Assembly: GCA_963580285.1 (NCBI GenBank)
Contig: OY757012.1
Coordinates: 173,249,994-173,313,993, forward strand
From: Lucinisca nassula
Lineage: Eukaryota > Mollusca > Bivalvia > Lucinida > Lucinidae
Reading direction: 5' to 3'
Length of the DNA stretch: 64,000 nt
Numbering within the stretch: the stretch's first letter is position 1; each line of letters begins with the position of its first letter. This document shows positions 10,163-20,859 of this stretch, piece after piece. The translations under genes and the position numbers were made by a program. The notes below the pieces were generated by a model. It was given only the letters and a program-made list of their open reading frames with translations, was not told the DNA's origin and searched no databases.

Positions 10163-13100
10163 AATGTCTCATTGGTTATTAGAGAATGGGAAAGTAATCG
10201 TTACCAACATTCTCGTTGGTCATAAGGGAGAATGGGAAAGGAATCGTTACCAACATTCTCGTTGGTCATTGGAAAATAAGAAAGTAATCGTTACCAACGT
10301 TACCAACTTTCTCGTTGGTCACTAGAGAATGGGAAAGGAATCGTTACCAACATTCTCATTGGTCATTAGAGAATGGGAAAGTAATCGTTACCAACATTCT
10401 CATTGGTCATTAGAGAATGGGAAAGTAATCGTTACCAACATTCTCATTGGTCATTAGAGAATGGGAAAGTAATCGTTACCAACATTCTCGTTGGTCATTA
10501 GTGAATGGGAAAGTAATCGTTACCAACATTCTCGTTGGTCACTAGAGAATGGGAAAGTAATCGTAAGCAACATTCCCATTGGGCATTAGAGAATGGGAAA
10601 GTAATCGTTACCAACATTCTCGTGGGTCACTAGAGAATGGGAAAGTAATCGTTACCAACATTCTCATTGGTCATTAGAGAATGGGAAGGTAATCGTTACC
10701 AACATTCTCATTGGTCATTAGAGAATGGGAAAGTAATCGTAACCAACATTCTCATTGGTCATTAGAGAATGGGAAGTTAATCGTTACCAGCATTCTCGTT
10801 GGTCATTAGAGAATGGGAAAGTAATCGTTACCAACATTCTCATTGGTCATTAGAGAATGGGAAAGTAATCGTTACCAGCATTCTCGTGGGTCACTAGAGA
10901 ATGGGAAAGTAATCGTTACCAACATTCTCATTGGACATTAGAGAATGGGAGAGTAATCGTTACCAACATTCTCGTTGGACATTAGAGAATGGGAAAGTAA
11001 TCGTTACCAACATTCTCATTGCTCATTAGAGAATGGGAAAGTAATCGTTACCAACATTCTCGTGGGTCACTACAGAATGGGAAAGTAATCGTTACCAACA
11101 TTCTCATTGGACATTAGAGAATGGGATAGTAATCGTTACCAGCATTCTCATTGGTCATTAGAGAATGGGAAAGTAATCGTTACCAACATTCTCGTGGGTC
11201 ACTAGAGAATGGGAAAGTAATCGTTACCAACATTCTCATTGGACATTAGAGAATGGGAAAGTAATCGTCACCAACATTCTCATTGGGCATTAGAGAATGG
11301 GAAAGTAATCGTTACCAACATTCTCATTGGGCATTAGAGAATGAGAAAGTAATCGTTACCAACATTCTCGTTGGTCATTAGAGAATGGGAAAGTAATCGT
11401 TACCAACATTCTCATTGGACATTAGAGAATGGGAAAGTAATCGTTACCAGCATTCTCATTGGACATTAGAGAATGGGAAAGTAATCGTTACCAACATTCT
11501 CATTGGTCATTAGAGACTGGGAAAGTAATCGTTACCAACATTCTCATTGGTCATTAGAGAATGGGAAAGTTATCGTTACCAACATTCTCATTGGTCATTA
11601 GAGAATGGGAAAGTAATCGTTACCAACATTCTCGTTGGACATTAGAGAATGGGAAAGTAACTGTTACCAACATTCTCGTTGGTCATTAGAGAATGGGAAA
11701 GTAATCGTTACCAACATTCTCGTTGGTAATTAGAGAATGGGAAAGTAATCGTTACCAACATTCTCATTAGTCATTAGAGAACGGGAAAGTAATCGTTACC
11801 AACATTCTCATTGGATATTAGTGAATGGGAAAGTAAATGTTACCAAAATTCTCATTGGGCATTAGAGAATGGGAAAGTAATCGTTACCAACATTCTCGTT
11901 GGTCATAAGAGAATAAGAAAGTAGTCGTTAATAGCATTCTCATTGGTCATTAGAGAATGGGAAAGTAATCGTCACCAACATCATCGTGGATCACCAAAGA
12001 ATGGGAAAGTAATCGTTACCAACATTCTCATTGGGCATTAGAGAATGAGAAAGTTATCGTTACTAACATTCTCATTGGTCATTAGAGAATGGGATAGTAA
12101 TCGGTACCAACATTCTCATTGGACAATAGAGAATGGGAAAGTAATCGTTACCAACATTCTAATTGGTCATTAGAGAATGGGAAAGTAATCGTTACCAACA
12201 TTCTCGTTGGTCATTAGAGAATGGGAAAGTAATCGTAAGCAACATTCTCATTGGTCATTAGAGAATGGGAAAGTAATCGTTACCAACATTCTCGTTGGTC
12301 ATTAGAGAATGGGAAAGGGAAAGTAATCGTTACCAACATTCTCATTGGTCATTAGAGAATGGAAAAGTAATCGTTACCAACATTCTCGTGGGTCCCTAGA
12401 GAATGAGAAAGTAATCGTTACCAACATTCTCGTTGGTCATTAGAGAATGGGAAAGTAATCATTACCAACATTCTCATTGGTCATTAGAGAATGGGAAAGT
12501 AATCGTTACCAACATTCTCGTTGGTCATAAGAGAATGGGAAAGTAATCGTTGCTAACATTCTCATTGGTCATTAGAGAATGGGAAAGTAATCGTTACAAG
12601 CATTCTCATTGGTCATTAGAGAATGGGAAGGTAATCGTTACCAACATTCTCATTGGACATTAGAGAATGGCAAAGTAATCGTTACCAACATTCTCATTGG
12701 ACATTAGAGACTGGGAAAGTAATCGTTACCAACATACTCGTTGGTCATTAGACACTGGGAAAGTAATCGTTACCAACATTCTCATTGGTCATTAGAGAAT
12801 GGGAAAGTAATCGTTACCAACATTCTCGTTGGTCATTAGAGAATGAGAAAGTAATCGTTACCAACATTGTCGTTGGTCATTAGAGAATGGGAAAGTAATC
12901 GTTACCAACATTCTCGTTGGTCATTAGAGAATGAGAAAGTAATCGTTAGCAACATTCCCATTGGGCATTAGAGAATGGGAAAGTAATCCTTACCAACATT
13001 CTCATTGGTCATTTGAGAATGGGAAAGTAATCGTTACCAACATTCTCGTTGGTCATTAGAGAATGAGAAAGTAATCGTTACCAACATTCTCATTGGTCAT

Positions 13101-16043
13101 TAGAGAATGGGAAAGTAATCGTTACCAACATCTCGTTGGTCATTAGAGAATGGGAAAGTAATCGTTAAAAAAATCTCATTGGGCATTAGAGAATGGGAAA
13201 GTAATCGTTACCAACATTCTCATTGGTAATTAGAGAATTGGAAAGTAATCGTTACCAACATTCTCGTGGGTTACTAGAGAATGGGAAAGTAATCGTTACC
13301 AACATTCTCATTGGGCATTAGAGAATGAGAAAGTAATCGTTACCAACATTCTCATTGGGCATTAGAGAATGGGAAAGTAATCGTTACCAACATTCTCGTT
13401 GGTCATTAGAGAATGGGAAAGTAATCGTTACCAACATTCTCAATGGTCATTAGAGAATGGGAATGTAATCGTTACCAACATTCTCATTGGTCATTAGAGA
13501 ATGGGAAAGAGATCGTTACCAACATTCTCGTTGGTCATTAGAGAATGAGAAAGTAATCGTTACCAACATTCTCATTGGGCATTAGAGAATGGGAAAGTAA
13601 TCGTTACCAACATTCTCATTGGTCATTAGAGAATGGGAAAGTAATCGTTACCAACATTCTCATTGGTCATTAGAGAATGGGAAAGTAATCGTTACCAACA
13701 TTCTCGTTGGTCATAAGAGAATAAGAAAGTAATCGTTAATAACATTCTCATTGGTCATTAGAGAATGGGAAAGTAATCGTCACCAACAGCATCGTGGATC
13801 ACCAAAGAATGGGAAAGTAATCGTTACCAACATTCTCATTGGGCATTAGAGAATGAGAAAGTAATCGTTACCAACATTCTCATTGGTCATTAGAGAATGG
13901 AATAGTAATCGGTACCAACATTCTCATTGGACAATAGAGAAAGGGAAAGTAATCGTTACCAACATTCTCATTGGTCATTAGAGAATGGGAAAGTAATCGT
14001 TACCAACATTCTCGTTGGTCATTAGAGAATGGGAAAGTAATCGTAAGCAACATTCTCATTGGTCATTAGAGAATGGGAAAGTAATCGTTACCAACATTCT
14101 CGTTGGTCATTAGAGAATGGGAAAGGGAAAGTAATCGTTACCAACATTCTCATTGGTCATTAGAGAATGGAAAAGTAATCGTTACCAACATTCTCGTGGG
14201 TCACTAGAGAATGAGAAAGTAATCGTTACCAACATTCTCGTTGGTCATTAGAGAATGGGAAAGTAATCGTTACCAACATTCTCATTGGTCATTAGAGAAT
14301 GGGAAAGTAATCGTTACCAACATTCTCGTTGGTCATAAGAGAATGGAAAAGTAATCGTTACTAACATTCTCATTGGTCATTAGAGAATGGGAAAGTAATC
14401 GTTACCAGCATTCTCATTGGTCATTAGAGAATGGGAAGGTAATCGTTACCAACATTCTCATTGGACATTAGAGAATGGCAAAGTAATCGTTACCAACATT
14501 CTTTTTGGACATTAGATACTGGGAAAGTAATCGTTACCAACATACTCGTTGGTCACTAGACACTGGGAAAGTAATCGTTACCAACATTCTCATTGGTCAT
14601 TAGAGAATAGGAAAGTAATCGTTACCAACATTCTCGTTGGTCATTAGAGAATGAGAAAGTAATCGTTACCAACATTGTCGTTGGTCATTAGAGAATGGGA
14701 AAGTAATCGTTACCAACATTCTCGTTGGTCATTAGAGAATGAGAAAGTAATCGTTAGCAACATTCCCATTGGGCATTAGAGAATGGGAAAGTAATCGTTA
14801 CCAACATTCTCGTTGGTCATTAGAGAATGGGAAAGTAATCTTTACCAACATTCTCTTTGGTCATTAGAGAATGGGAAAGTAATCGTTACCAACATTCTCG
14901 TTGGTCATTAGAGAATGAGAAAGTAATCGTTACCAACATTCTCATTGGTCATTAGAGAATGGGAAAGTAATCGTTACCAACATTCTCGTTGGTCATTAGA
15001 GAATGGGAAAGTAATCGTTACCAATATTCTCATTGGGCATTAGAGAATGGGAAAGTAATCGTTACCAACATTCTCATTGGTCATTAGAGAATTGGAAAGT
15101 AATCTTTACCAACATTCTCGTGGGTCACTAGAGAATGGGAAAGTAATCGTTACCAACATTCTCATTGGGCATTAGAGAATGAGAAAGTAATCGTTACCAA
15201 CATTCTCATTGGGCATTAGAGAATGGGAAAGTAATCGTTACCAACATTCTCGTTGGTCATTACAGAATAGGAAAGTAATCGTTACCAACATTCTCATTGG
15301 TCATTAGAGAATGGGAAAGTAATCGTTACCAACATTCTCATTGGTCATTAGAGAATGGGAAAGTAATCGTTACCAACATTCTCGTTGGTCATTAGAGAAT
15401 GAGAAAGTAATCGTTACCAACATTCTCATTGGGCATTAGAGAATGGGATAGTAATCGTTACTAACATTCTCATTGGTCATTAGAGAATGGGAAAGTAATC
15501 GTTACCAGCATTCTCATTGGTCATTAGAGAATGGGAAGGTAATCGTTACCAACATTCTCATTGGACATTAGAGAATGGCAAAGTAATCGTTACCAACATT
15601 CTTTTTGGACATTAGATACTGGGAAAGTAATCGTTACCAACATACTCGTTGGTCACTAGACACTGGGAAAGTAATCGTTGCCAACATTCTCATTGGGCCT
15701 TAGAGAATGGGAAAGTAATCGTTACCAACATTCTCGTTGGTCATTACAGAATAGGAAAGTAATCGTTACCAACATTCTCATTGGTCATTAGAGAATGGGA
15801 AAGTAATCGTTACCAACATTCTCATTGGTCATTAGAGAATGGGAAAGTAATCGTTACCAACATTCTCATTGGTCATTAGAGAATGGGAAAGTAATCGTTA
15901 CCAACATTCTCATTGGTCATTAGAGAATGAGAAAGTAATCGTTACCAACATCCTCGTTGGTCATTAGAGAATGGGAAAGTAATCGTTACCAACATTCTCA
16001 TTGGACATTAGAGAATGGGAAAGTAATCGTTACCAACATTCTC
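10163..16043. repeat. 44 bp satellite/minisatellite array, about 134 copies
   Basis: The monomer reads CATTAGAGAATGGGAAAGTA + ATCGTTACCAACATTCTC + A/GTTGGT (44 bp), head-to-tail for about 5.88 kb with no interruption. It has dyad symmetry: GAGAATG pairs with CATTCTC, and GTAA with TTAC around TCG. The commonest variable site is A/G in CTCATTGG/CTCGTTGG. 44 is not divisible by three, so translation shifts frame in each unit and the array is non-coding. Higher-order repeats are visible (see findings). There are no unique spacers, so it is not a CRISPR array. Confidence 0.97.
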
Positions 16044-16158
16044 GAGAAGTTTGATCATTATGCAACTTGAAGATAATTAGAGCAGACATGAACTATTGGA
16101 CACTTCAAAATCTTGTCAAACAGGATGACAATGGGACAAATTCATTCTTCAAGGTTTA

Positions 16159-16433
16159 CATCACGAAAACACGCCTAAATAACTTTGACCCCCTTGAATC
16201 CTACTTTTATATAGTAAAACTAGGGTTTTCTGGGGAGGGGTAAACCTTGTTTTTCTTATTTCTGCTCTAAAATATAGATTATGGGTACTTGTTAGATGAG
16301 GCGGTTCTAAACAGTACCCACAATCTATATTTTAAGAAGGAATAATAAAAAAATCACAATTTTTCATCTTAAAAAATTCTCTTTTTCGGCGGTAAAGTTT
16401 ACAATGCAATTGTATAGGCGTGTTTTCGTAATG
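16159..16433. mobile_element. MITE family A, copy 2
   Basis: CATCACGAAAACACGCCTAA at the left and TATAGGCGTGTTTTCGTAATG-type right end. The central hairpin is partly decayed (AGATGAGGCGGTTCT). Confidence 0.85.
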
Positions 16434-16455
16434 ATGGGGGTATTCAAGAATATTG

Positions 16456-16512
16456 GATTTGACATTCCAAGAAACAAATGTCCCCTTTTGTTTCTTGAAG
16501 TAATGTTCATGC
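16456..16512. repeat. Small inverted repeat, family E
   Basis: ATTCCAAGAAACAAATG followed by TTTTGTTTCTTGAAGTAATG. Matches the TIR of the element at 24,785-24,880. Confidence 0.5.
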
Positions 16513-16689
16513 TGAAGTGCCTCTTAATTGTTTATTATACTACTGGCTTCTCTAAACCAGCAAATTATTTATAACGGCAAAATGGTAGGGAACAAATACT
16601 GGTGTTATAACGAGTATTATCTGTATTCTATGAAAGGAATAAATTCGTAAATCATTCCTCTGCAGTTGAAAGGAAAATTTCTAAGGACT

Positions 16690-16768
16690 CAACTTAGCCA
16701 TGGTAATCCAGATAGCCATGGTAAACGAGACAGCCATGGTAAACGAGGCATGGTCATCGAGACAGCCA
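16690..16768. repeat. Short minisatellite, about 21 bp units
   Basis: AGCCATGGTAA[TC]C[CG]AGA[CT] is repeated three to four times. Confidence 0.7.
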
Positions 16769-16876
16769 TCACGAAAACATGCCTATACAAATACTGTACA
16801 TTGTAAATCTTATTGCCGAAAATAAAAAGAGAAAATTTTAAGAAGAAAATTGTGATATTTTGCTAATTTCTGCTCA
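16767..16876. mobile_element. MITE family A, left half only
   Basis: Starts CATCACGAAAACATGCC and runs to TAATTTCTGCTCAATAT, where the usual GATTGTGGGTACTCG palindrome is replaced by an unrelated inverted repeat. Confidence 0.75.
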
Positions 16877-16979
16877 ATATGTTGTGCGAACAAGATATTA
16901 TCTTATGCGCACAAGATAATATGTTGTACGCACAATATATTGTTCGCACAACTAAATATCTTGTTCGCACAACATATTG
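16875..16979. repeat. Perfect 25 bp inverted repeat, TTGTGCG/CGCACAA-rich
   Basis: CAATATGTTGTGCGAACAAG.. at 16,875-16,899 is matched exactly by its reverse complement at 16,955-16,979. The intervening 55 bp holds further copies of GCGCACAAGATAATATGTTG-like units. Likely a foldback element or an inverted duplication. Confidence 0.85.
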
Positions 16980-17360
16980 AAAAAAAATCATGTCCATTCC
17001 CGGGTTTCGTAGTTCCGTAGTTTATGGATCATGCACACGTTAACGTGATACGCAGTAACTGCCTTCGGGAGGTAAAACTAAAAAAAAAAAATAACAGTAA
17101 TGTGTCTTAAAAGCTGAAAGTACGAAAACATATTTTTCTTACTTAAGTCTTCATATTTTATATATCCCTCACTAAAACAGATATGTCTTCTATATGCTTT
17201 GTTTAACTTTTGAAAATAACAACAAATCTTTTACTTGCCCTCTTAAGCCCTAGATTACGGGTGGACTGGTCCATTGTTATATGTTGGGCAAGTGATTTTG
17301 TCATTTAAGGGATGTCGGGTCCATTTTATTTTTATTCAATCTTTGACAGAAAATCGTGTT
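16980..17360. other. Unassigned DNA
   Basis: An A-rich run at about 17,080 and nothing else recognised. Confidence 0.45.
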
Positions 17361-17414
17361 GGCAAACAGTGTGGACCCTGATTAGGCGTCTGATCCGGTT
17401 CTGTACCGTTTGCC
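17361..17414. repeat. Palindrome family P, degenerate copy
   Basis: GGCAAACAGTGTGGACCCTG .. GCGTCTGATCC .. TACCGTTTGCC. The left inner arm is shortened. Confidence 0.7.
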
Positions 17415-17907
17415 TATGTGCCATTTGGGCACCGCCAAGCGATTTTGGTACTTATGGCCTATGCGAGCAGCGAAGGTTCAGGCGAGCCTGCGCATCCGCG
17501 CACTTCACTGCTCGCTCATACAAGCATTGAATCAAGAGGAACCTTCAGACAGAAAGCCATATCCCTGGCCCCTCTGAATGGCTGGGCATGCGCAGTTAAA
17601 ATTCGTCATGACGGAATGCTCGAAGACCCAAATTCGCTTGGCGGGGCTCATTTACGGGTTTCAAGGTAAGAAAGGGATAAGCCCCCTACTTAATCTGTTA
17701 ATTCAGTCAAAAAAGTTCATTAATCTGTGTTGAAATTGCAGTTATGATACATTTTATGTTGGAATCGGCTTATTTTGACAAATTAATCATTTAATCCGTG
17801 GCCGAACTGTTGGTTAGAAAACCATTCGGTTGCTCCCCGATTACATTGTAATACATTTTATATATCCTCCTTCAGTTTACCATAACTGTAACAACCGACG
17901 TAGGTCA
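17415..17907. other. Dispersed-repeat remnant, no gene
   Basis: Positions 17,440-17,600 translate (frame of 17,418) to a peptide with SSEGSGEPAHPR. I recall this peptide from many spurious ORFs in invertebrate genomes, so I read it as the shadow of a dispersed repeat and not a gene. Positions 17,670-17,907 hold nothing I recognise. Confidence 0.4.
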
Positions 17908-17920
17908 ACTAAATGTATAA

Positions 17921-18237
17921 GCCGGCCTCGGTAGCTCAGTCGGATGCGCGTCTGACTGGTGATCAGGAGGACACGGGTTCGATACCTGCCGGGATCGGCA
18001 AACTTCTTTCGTGGAGATTGATCATGAACTCTTTTCTACGGTCATTCTCTCCTTTCCGCTTATTCAAGAAGGGTATTTGTCAGTTTCTGGCGAAAGAATG
18101 TGCACTCTACTGGTTAACCGCGTACGTATAAGCCTGCCCAGGAAAAGTGTGGATAGGTAAACTGACCTGCTCAAAAATGACCTTAAATAGTGTTTACTGG
18201 GCCGTTAAACTCCAATACAAACAAACAAACAAACAAA
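17921..18237 (+). mobile_element. Intact tRNA-derived SINE (family 1) with (CAAA)n tail
   Basis: The head (17,921-17,998) is tRNA-like, with A box TAGCTCAGTCGG, a CTGA/TCAG anticodon stem around CTGGTGA, and B box GGTTCGATACC. A body of about 180 bp follows. The 3' end is AATGACCTTAAATAGTGTTT, then GTTAAACTCC and (CAAA)n. A perfect 13 bp target-site duplication, ACTAAATGTATAA, lies at 17,908-17,920 and 18,238-18,250. The tRNA-like head is part of the SINE and not an independent tRNA gene. Confidence 0.92.
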
Positions 18238-18250
18238 ACTAAATGTATAA

Positions 18251-18463
18251 TCCCAGTTTGGTTCTTGCCCAAGCATTCTATCGGAATCGAAGTAAAAAAG
18301 AACAGCCAGACTTCAATGGTTCGAACACCTTTAGGTGGTATTTATGTGTTTGAGATTTACGTCACACCAACAACAGGGGTCATACGGAGACTGGTCCTTT
18401 ATGTGGTATCTTTGGAATGGTTATTCGATGCACTGAGGGTCAATCATAGCGCCCTGTCAAGAG
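18251..18463. other. Unassigned DNA
   Basis: Nothing recognised. Confidence 0.4.
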
Positions 18464-18592
18464 GTATAATATCCCCTTAAACCCCACTTTTATATAGTAT
18501 AACTGGGGTTTATAGGGGTAAACCTTATTTTGCTTATTATTGCTTTCAAATATAGACTGTGGGCACTCGTTGGAAGGCGGATCTAACGTGTA
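18464..18592. mobile_element. MITE family A, left part (split by the Gypsy element)
   Basis: CCCCTTAAACCCCACTTTTA, AACTGGGGTTTATAGGGGTA and TAGACTGTGGGCACTCGTTG follow the family A order. The left TIR itself is missing. The sequence stops at the LTR and resumes at 22,931. Confidence 0.8.
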
Positions 18593-19332
18593 TGTCGACG
18601 CCGCTACCGCTTTCCCATACTATATGTGTGTAAAGTAGCTTCTTTCTGCGTGAGCTCTCATTCTGAGGTCTACATGAACTGGGAAGAACAACTCTGCAAC
18701 AAATGTAATACCATATCACATTTAATGATAATGAAAAAATGCATATATTAATGAGCGGTTATGGAAAGTCATTGTAAAATACAATGACATGAAGGTGTGT
18801 CTTATTGAATGTAGTCATAATCTTCATATGGTAAAACACTAAAAATGGATGGACAGGTGACTTCATTGTTTACAAATATGAAATGCACAATTTCAATCCG
18901 AAATAGACAAATATCCATTTCAAAATATGATATGAAAATTATGTCAAAATGAAGGAAAATGACAAGACAACATACCTGCAACAAATGTAATACCATATCA
19001 CATTTAATGATAATGAAAAAATGCATATATTAATGAGCGGTTATGGAAAGTCATTGTAAAATACAATGACATGAAGGTGTGTTTTATTGAATGTAGTAAT
19101 CTCCGGTACCTAACTTTGAAGAAATACCTGGCTAACGCGACCTACCTGGGTAAACGGACTACCTACACTACAGGAGACTACTCAAACGGACTACCTACAA
19201 AATAGGAGACTACTCAAACGGACTACCTACACTACAGGAGACTACTCAAACACTGGGCTCAAAAGGGCATTTTATGGGAAGGCCAGGAATGTTGTCAGAC
19301 AGCGTACATATAAAAAATAGTACCCTATGACA
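18593..19332 (-). repeat. 3' LTR
   Basis: 740 bp. It contains three 32 bp units at 19,155-19,252 (ACGGACTACCTACACTACAG..), and a 122 bp internal direct repeat at 18,694-18,815 and 18,976-19,097. Both features also occur in the other LTR. Confidence 0.92.
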
Positions 19333-19343
19333 TATTTCCCCCC
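19333..19343 (-). promoter_or_regulatory. Polypurine tract
   Basis: On the minus strand GGGGGGAAATA abuts the 3' LTR start TGTCATAGGG. This is the expected position for plus-strand DNA priming. Confidence 0.8.
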
Positions 19344-19893
19344 GATGGGAAATGGCGTCCCGACATTTATCAAAAGCAGGCATAAGGATAAATTTGAAAC
19401 ATGCAGCAACTAATAAAACTAATGGTACATATATGTCTCAACAAGAAATCATTAGCAAATAATGATCCAACAGAACACCTCCAGTCTGCAAAGATAAAAT
19501 ATACCAATTATATTACTAAAGTAATTACTATCCAGCTTTGGCAGACAACAAAAGCTAGTATTCTGTAAATAAGACATATTAATTAACCAGTTCATACTAT
19601 ATAACAACTGCAGTGGAATTCTAGGCAAAATAACTGCAGTATCTAACTCTATTATAATGCAACAGATATACTATTGCATGACTTTCTTCAGCGATACACT
19701 ACTGAAATAAACCCTTCAATCTGAAAGAAATATTGAACATTTTTCAGATTATCAACATGAGGAAACAACTGTAGTACCATAGTTCTGAAAATGATAAAAA
19801 ACAATGAGTTTAGGATGAAATGGCATAAAAGTACAACAAACTGAGTTAAAACAAAAACAGACTAAAGCATAAGCATATACTCAGAGGTGATAT
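19344..19893 (-). other. Gypsy element 3' untranslated interior
   Basis: About 550 bp of AT-rich sequence between the integrase stop and the polypurine tract. No ORF and no envelope-like reading frame. Confidence 0.7.
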
Positions 19894-20859
19894 TTACATC
19901 CACCGAGGTTTCCGTCTGGCACGGACTGGACGGGGACTCCTATGTTCCTCACTAGAGGTACGGTGAGAACTACTATGTTCCAGAACGTCGCTTTGAGGTA
20001 TCATGCGAGGTAGAAGTCCTGGTTCCCCCCGCGACCTCCGCATCGGAATCTTATACTTACCAGGCGTCGATTTTTGGCTGTTGTCTGAGATACCTCCGTC
20101 GTAAGCTGCCTCAGAATCCGAATCTGAGCACAGATCCGAAATGGCATCGACAGAAGGTACCTCTTTTAACATGCCGTCATTCTGATTCTTCACTGCAGAT
20201 TTTTCTTGCTCCGCATCCTCGCTAAGACACGGGAGACACATAAATGGCAGCAGAAAATTCCGATGAAGGAACCTGGTCTTCGACCTCACACCTTCACGCT
20301 GAACCTTGTAAACAGGTATATCTTCTGTCGGCTGGCCAATAACTATATACGGGTCCTTTTCCCACCGATCGGCTAGTTTGCATTTGCCTCTAACGCCAGC
20401 ATTCTTCACCAGTACTCGATCGCCTGGCCTCAAGACAGAGTGTCTTGCTTTGAGATCATAATTCAGCTTATGCTTTTCTGCTGCTTTCTTAGAAGCTGCT
20501 TGAGCTTTCTGATAAGCATAGCTGAGGCGATTCCTCAGTTTCCTCACGTATTCAGTCTGAGTCGAAGAGCTCAAAGAATCTGAATTCAAACCAAGAAAAG
20601 CGTCAATAGCCAATCTTGGATGGCGCCCAAACATGAGGAAATAAGGAGAGTACCCCGTACTGCTGTGGAATGTGGCGTTGTAGGCGTGCACCAAAGTGGG
20701 GACGTGTGCCTTCCAATCACTTTTCTGGTAATCTTCAAGTGTTCCCAGCATTTGCAACAAGGTTTGGTTAAACCTTTCCACTTGCCCATTTCCCATCGGA
20801 TGGTATGGCGTTGTTCGAGACTTTTCTATGCCAGCTATCTGGCATAGTTCTTTGATCAA
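19894..20859 (-). CDS. Gypsy pol: integrase C-terminal part
   Basis: 321 codons from the first methionine. The frame continues the integrase core of the neighbouring ORF after a frameshift. The last catalytic glutamate is E28, in NGQVERFNQTLL. The segment HAYNATFHSSTGYSPYFLMF (residues 58-77) is typical of Ty3/Gypsy integrases. Residues about 141-200 (RPGDRVLVKN .. DPYIVIGQ .. FLHRNFLLP) match the chromatin/DNA-binding C-terminal domain. The tail is acidic, then basic and Arg-rich (VRARRKPRWM). In the live element integrase inserts the cDNA into the host genome. Here the methionine is internal to the real domain, so the ORF is a fragment and not a separate gene. The codons of the second catalytic aspartate (in HSDQG) lie just upstream, in this frame. 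Confidence 0.9.
   Translation of the reverse strand: MIKELCQIAGIEKSRTTPYHPMGNGQVERFNQTLLQMLGTLEDYQKSDWKAHVPTLVHAYNATFHSSTGYSPYFLMFGRHPRLAIDAFLGLNSDSLSSSTQTEYVRKLRNRLSYAYQKAQAASKKAAEKHKLNYDLKARHSVLRPGDRVLVKNAGVRGKCKLADRWEKDPYIVIGQPTEDIPVYKVQREGVRSKTRFLHRNFLLPFMCLPCLSEDAEQEKSAVKNQNDGMLKEVPSVDAISDLCSDSDSEAAYDGGISDNSQKSTPGKYKIPMRRSRGEPGLLPRMIPQSDVLEHSSSHRTSSEEHRSPRPVRARRKPRWM

Noticed and set aside
10017..10325. 102-codon ORF with a poly-Phe stretch
   Set aside because: Begins in a poly-T tract and continues into the 44 bp satellite. Not a protein.
10163..16043. CRISPR-like array of regular repeats
   Set aside because: Units are contiguous 44 bp head-to-tail monomers with point variants only. 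There are no unique spacers, and the context is an animal genome.
17418..17669. 83-codon ORF with SSEGSGEPAHPR
   Set aside because: The motif is familiar as a translation of a dispersed repeat in many invertebrate gene models. No evidence for a gene.
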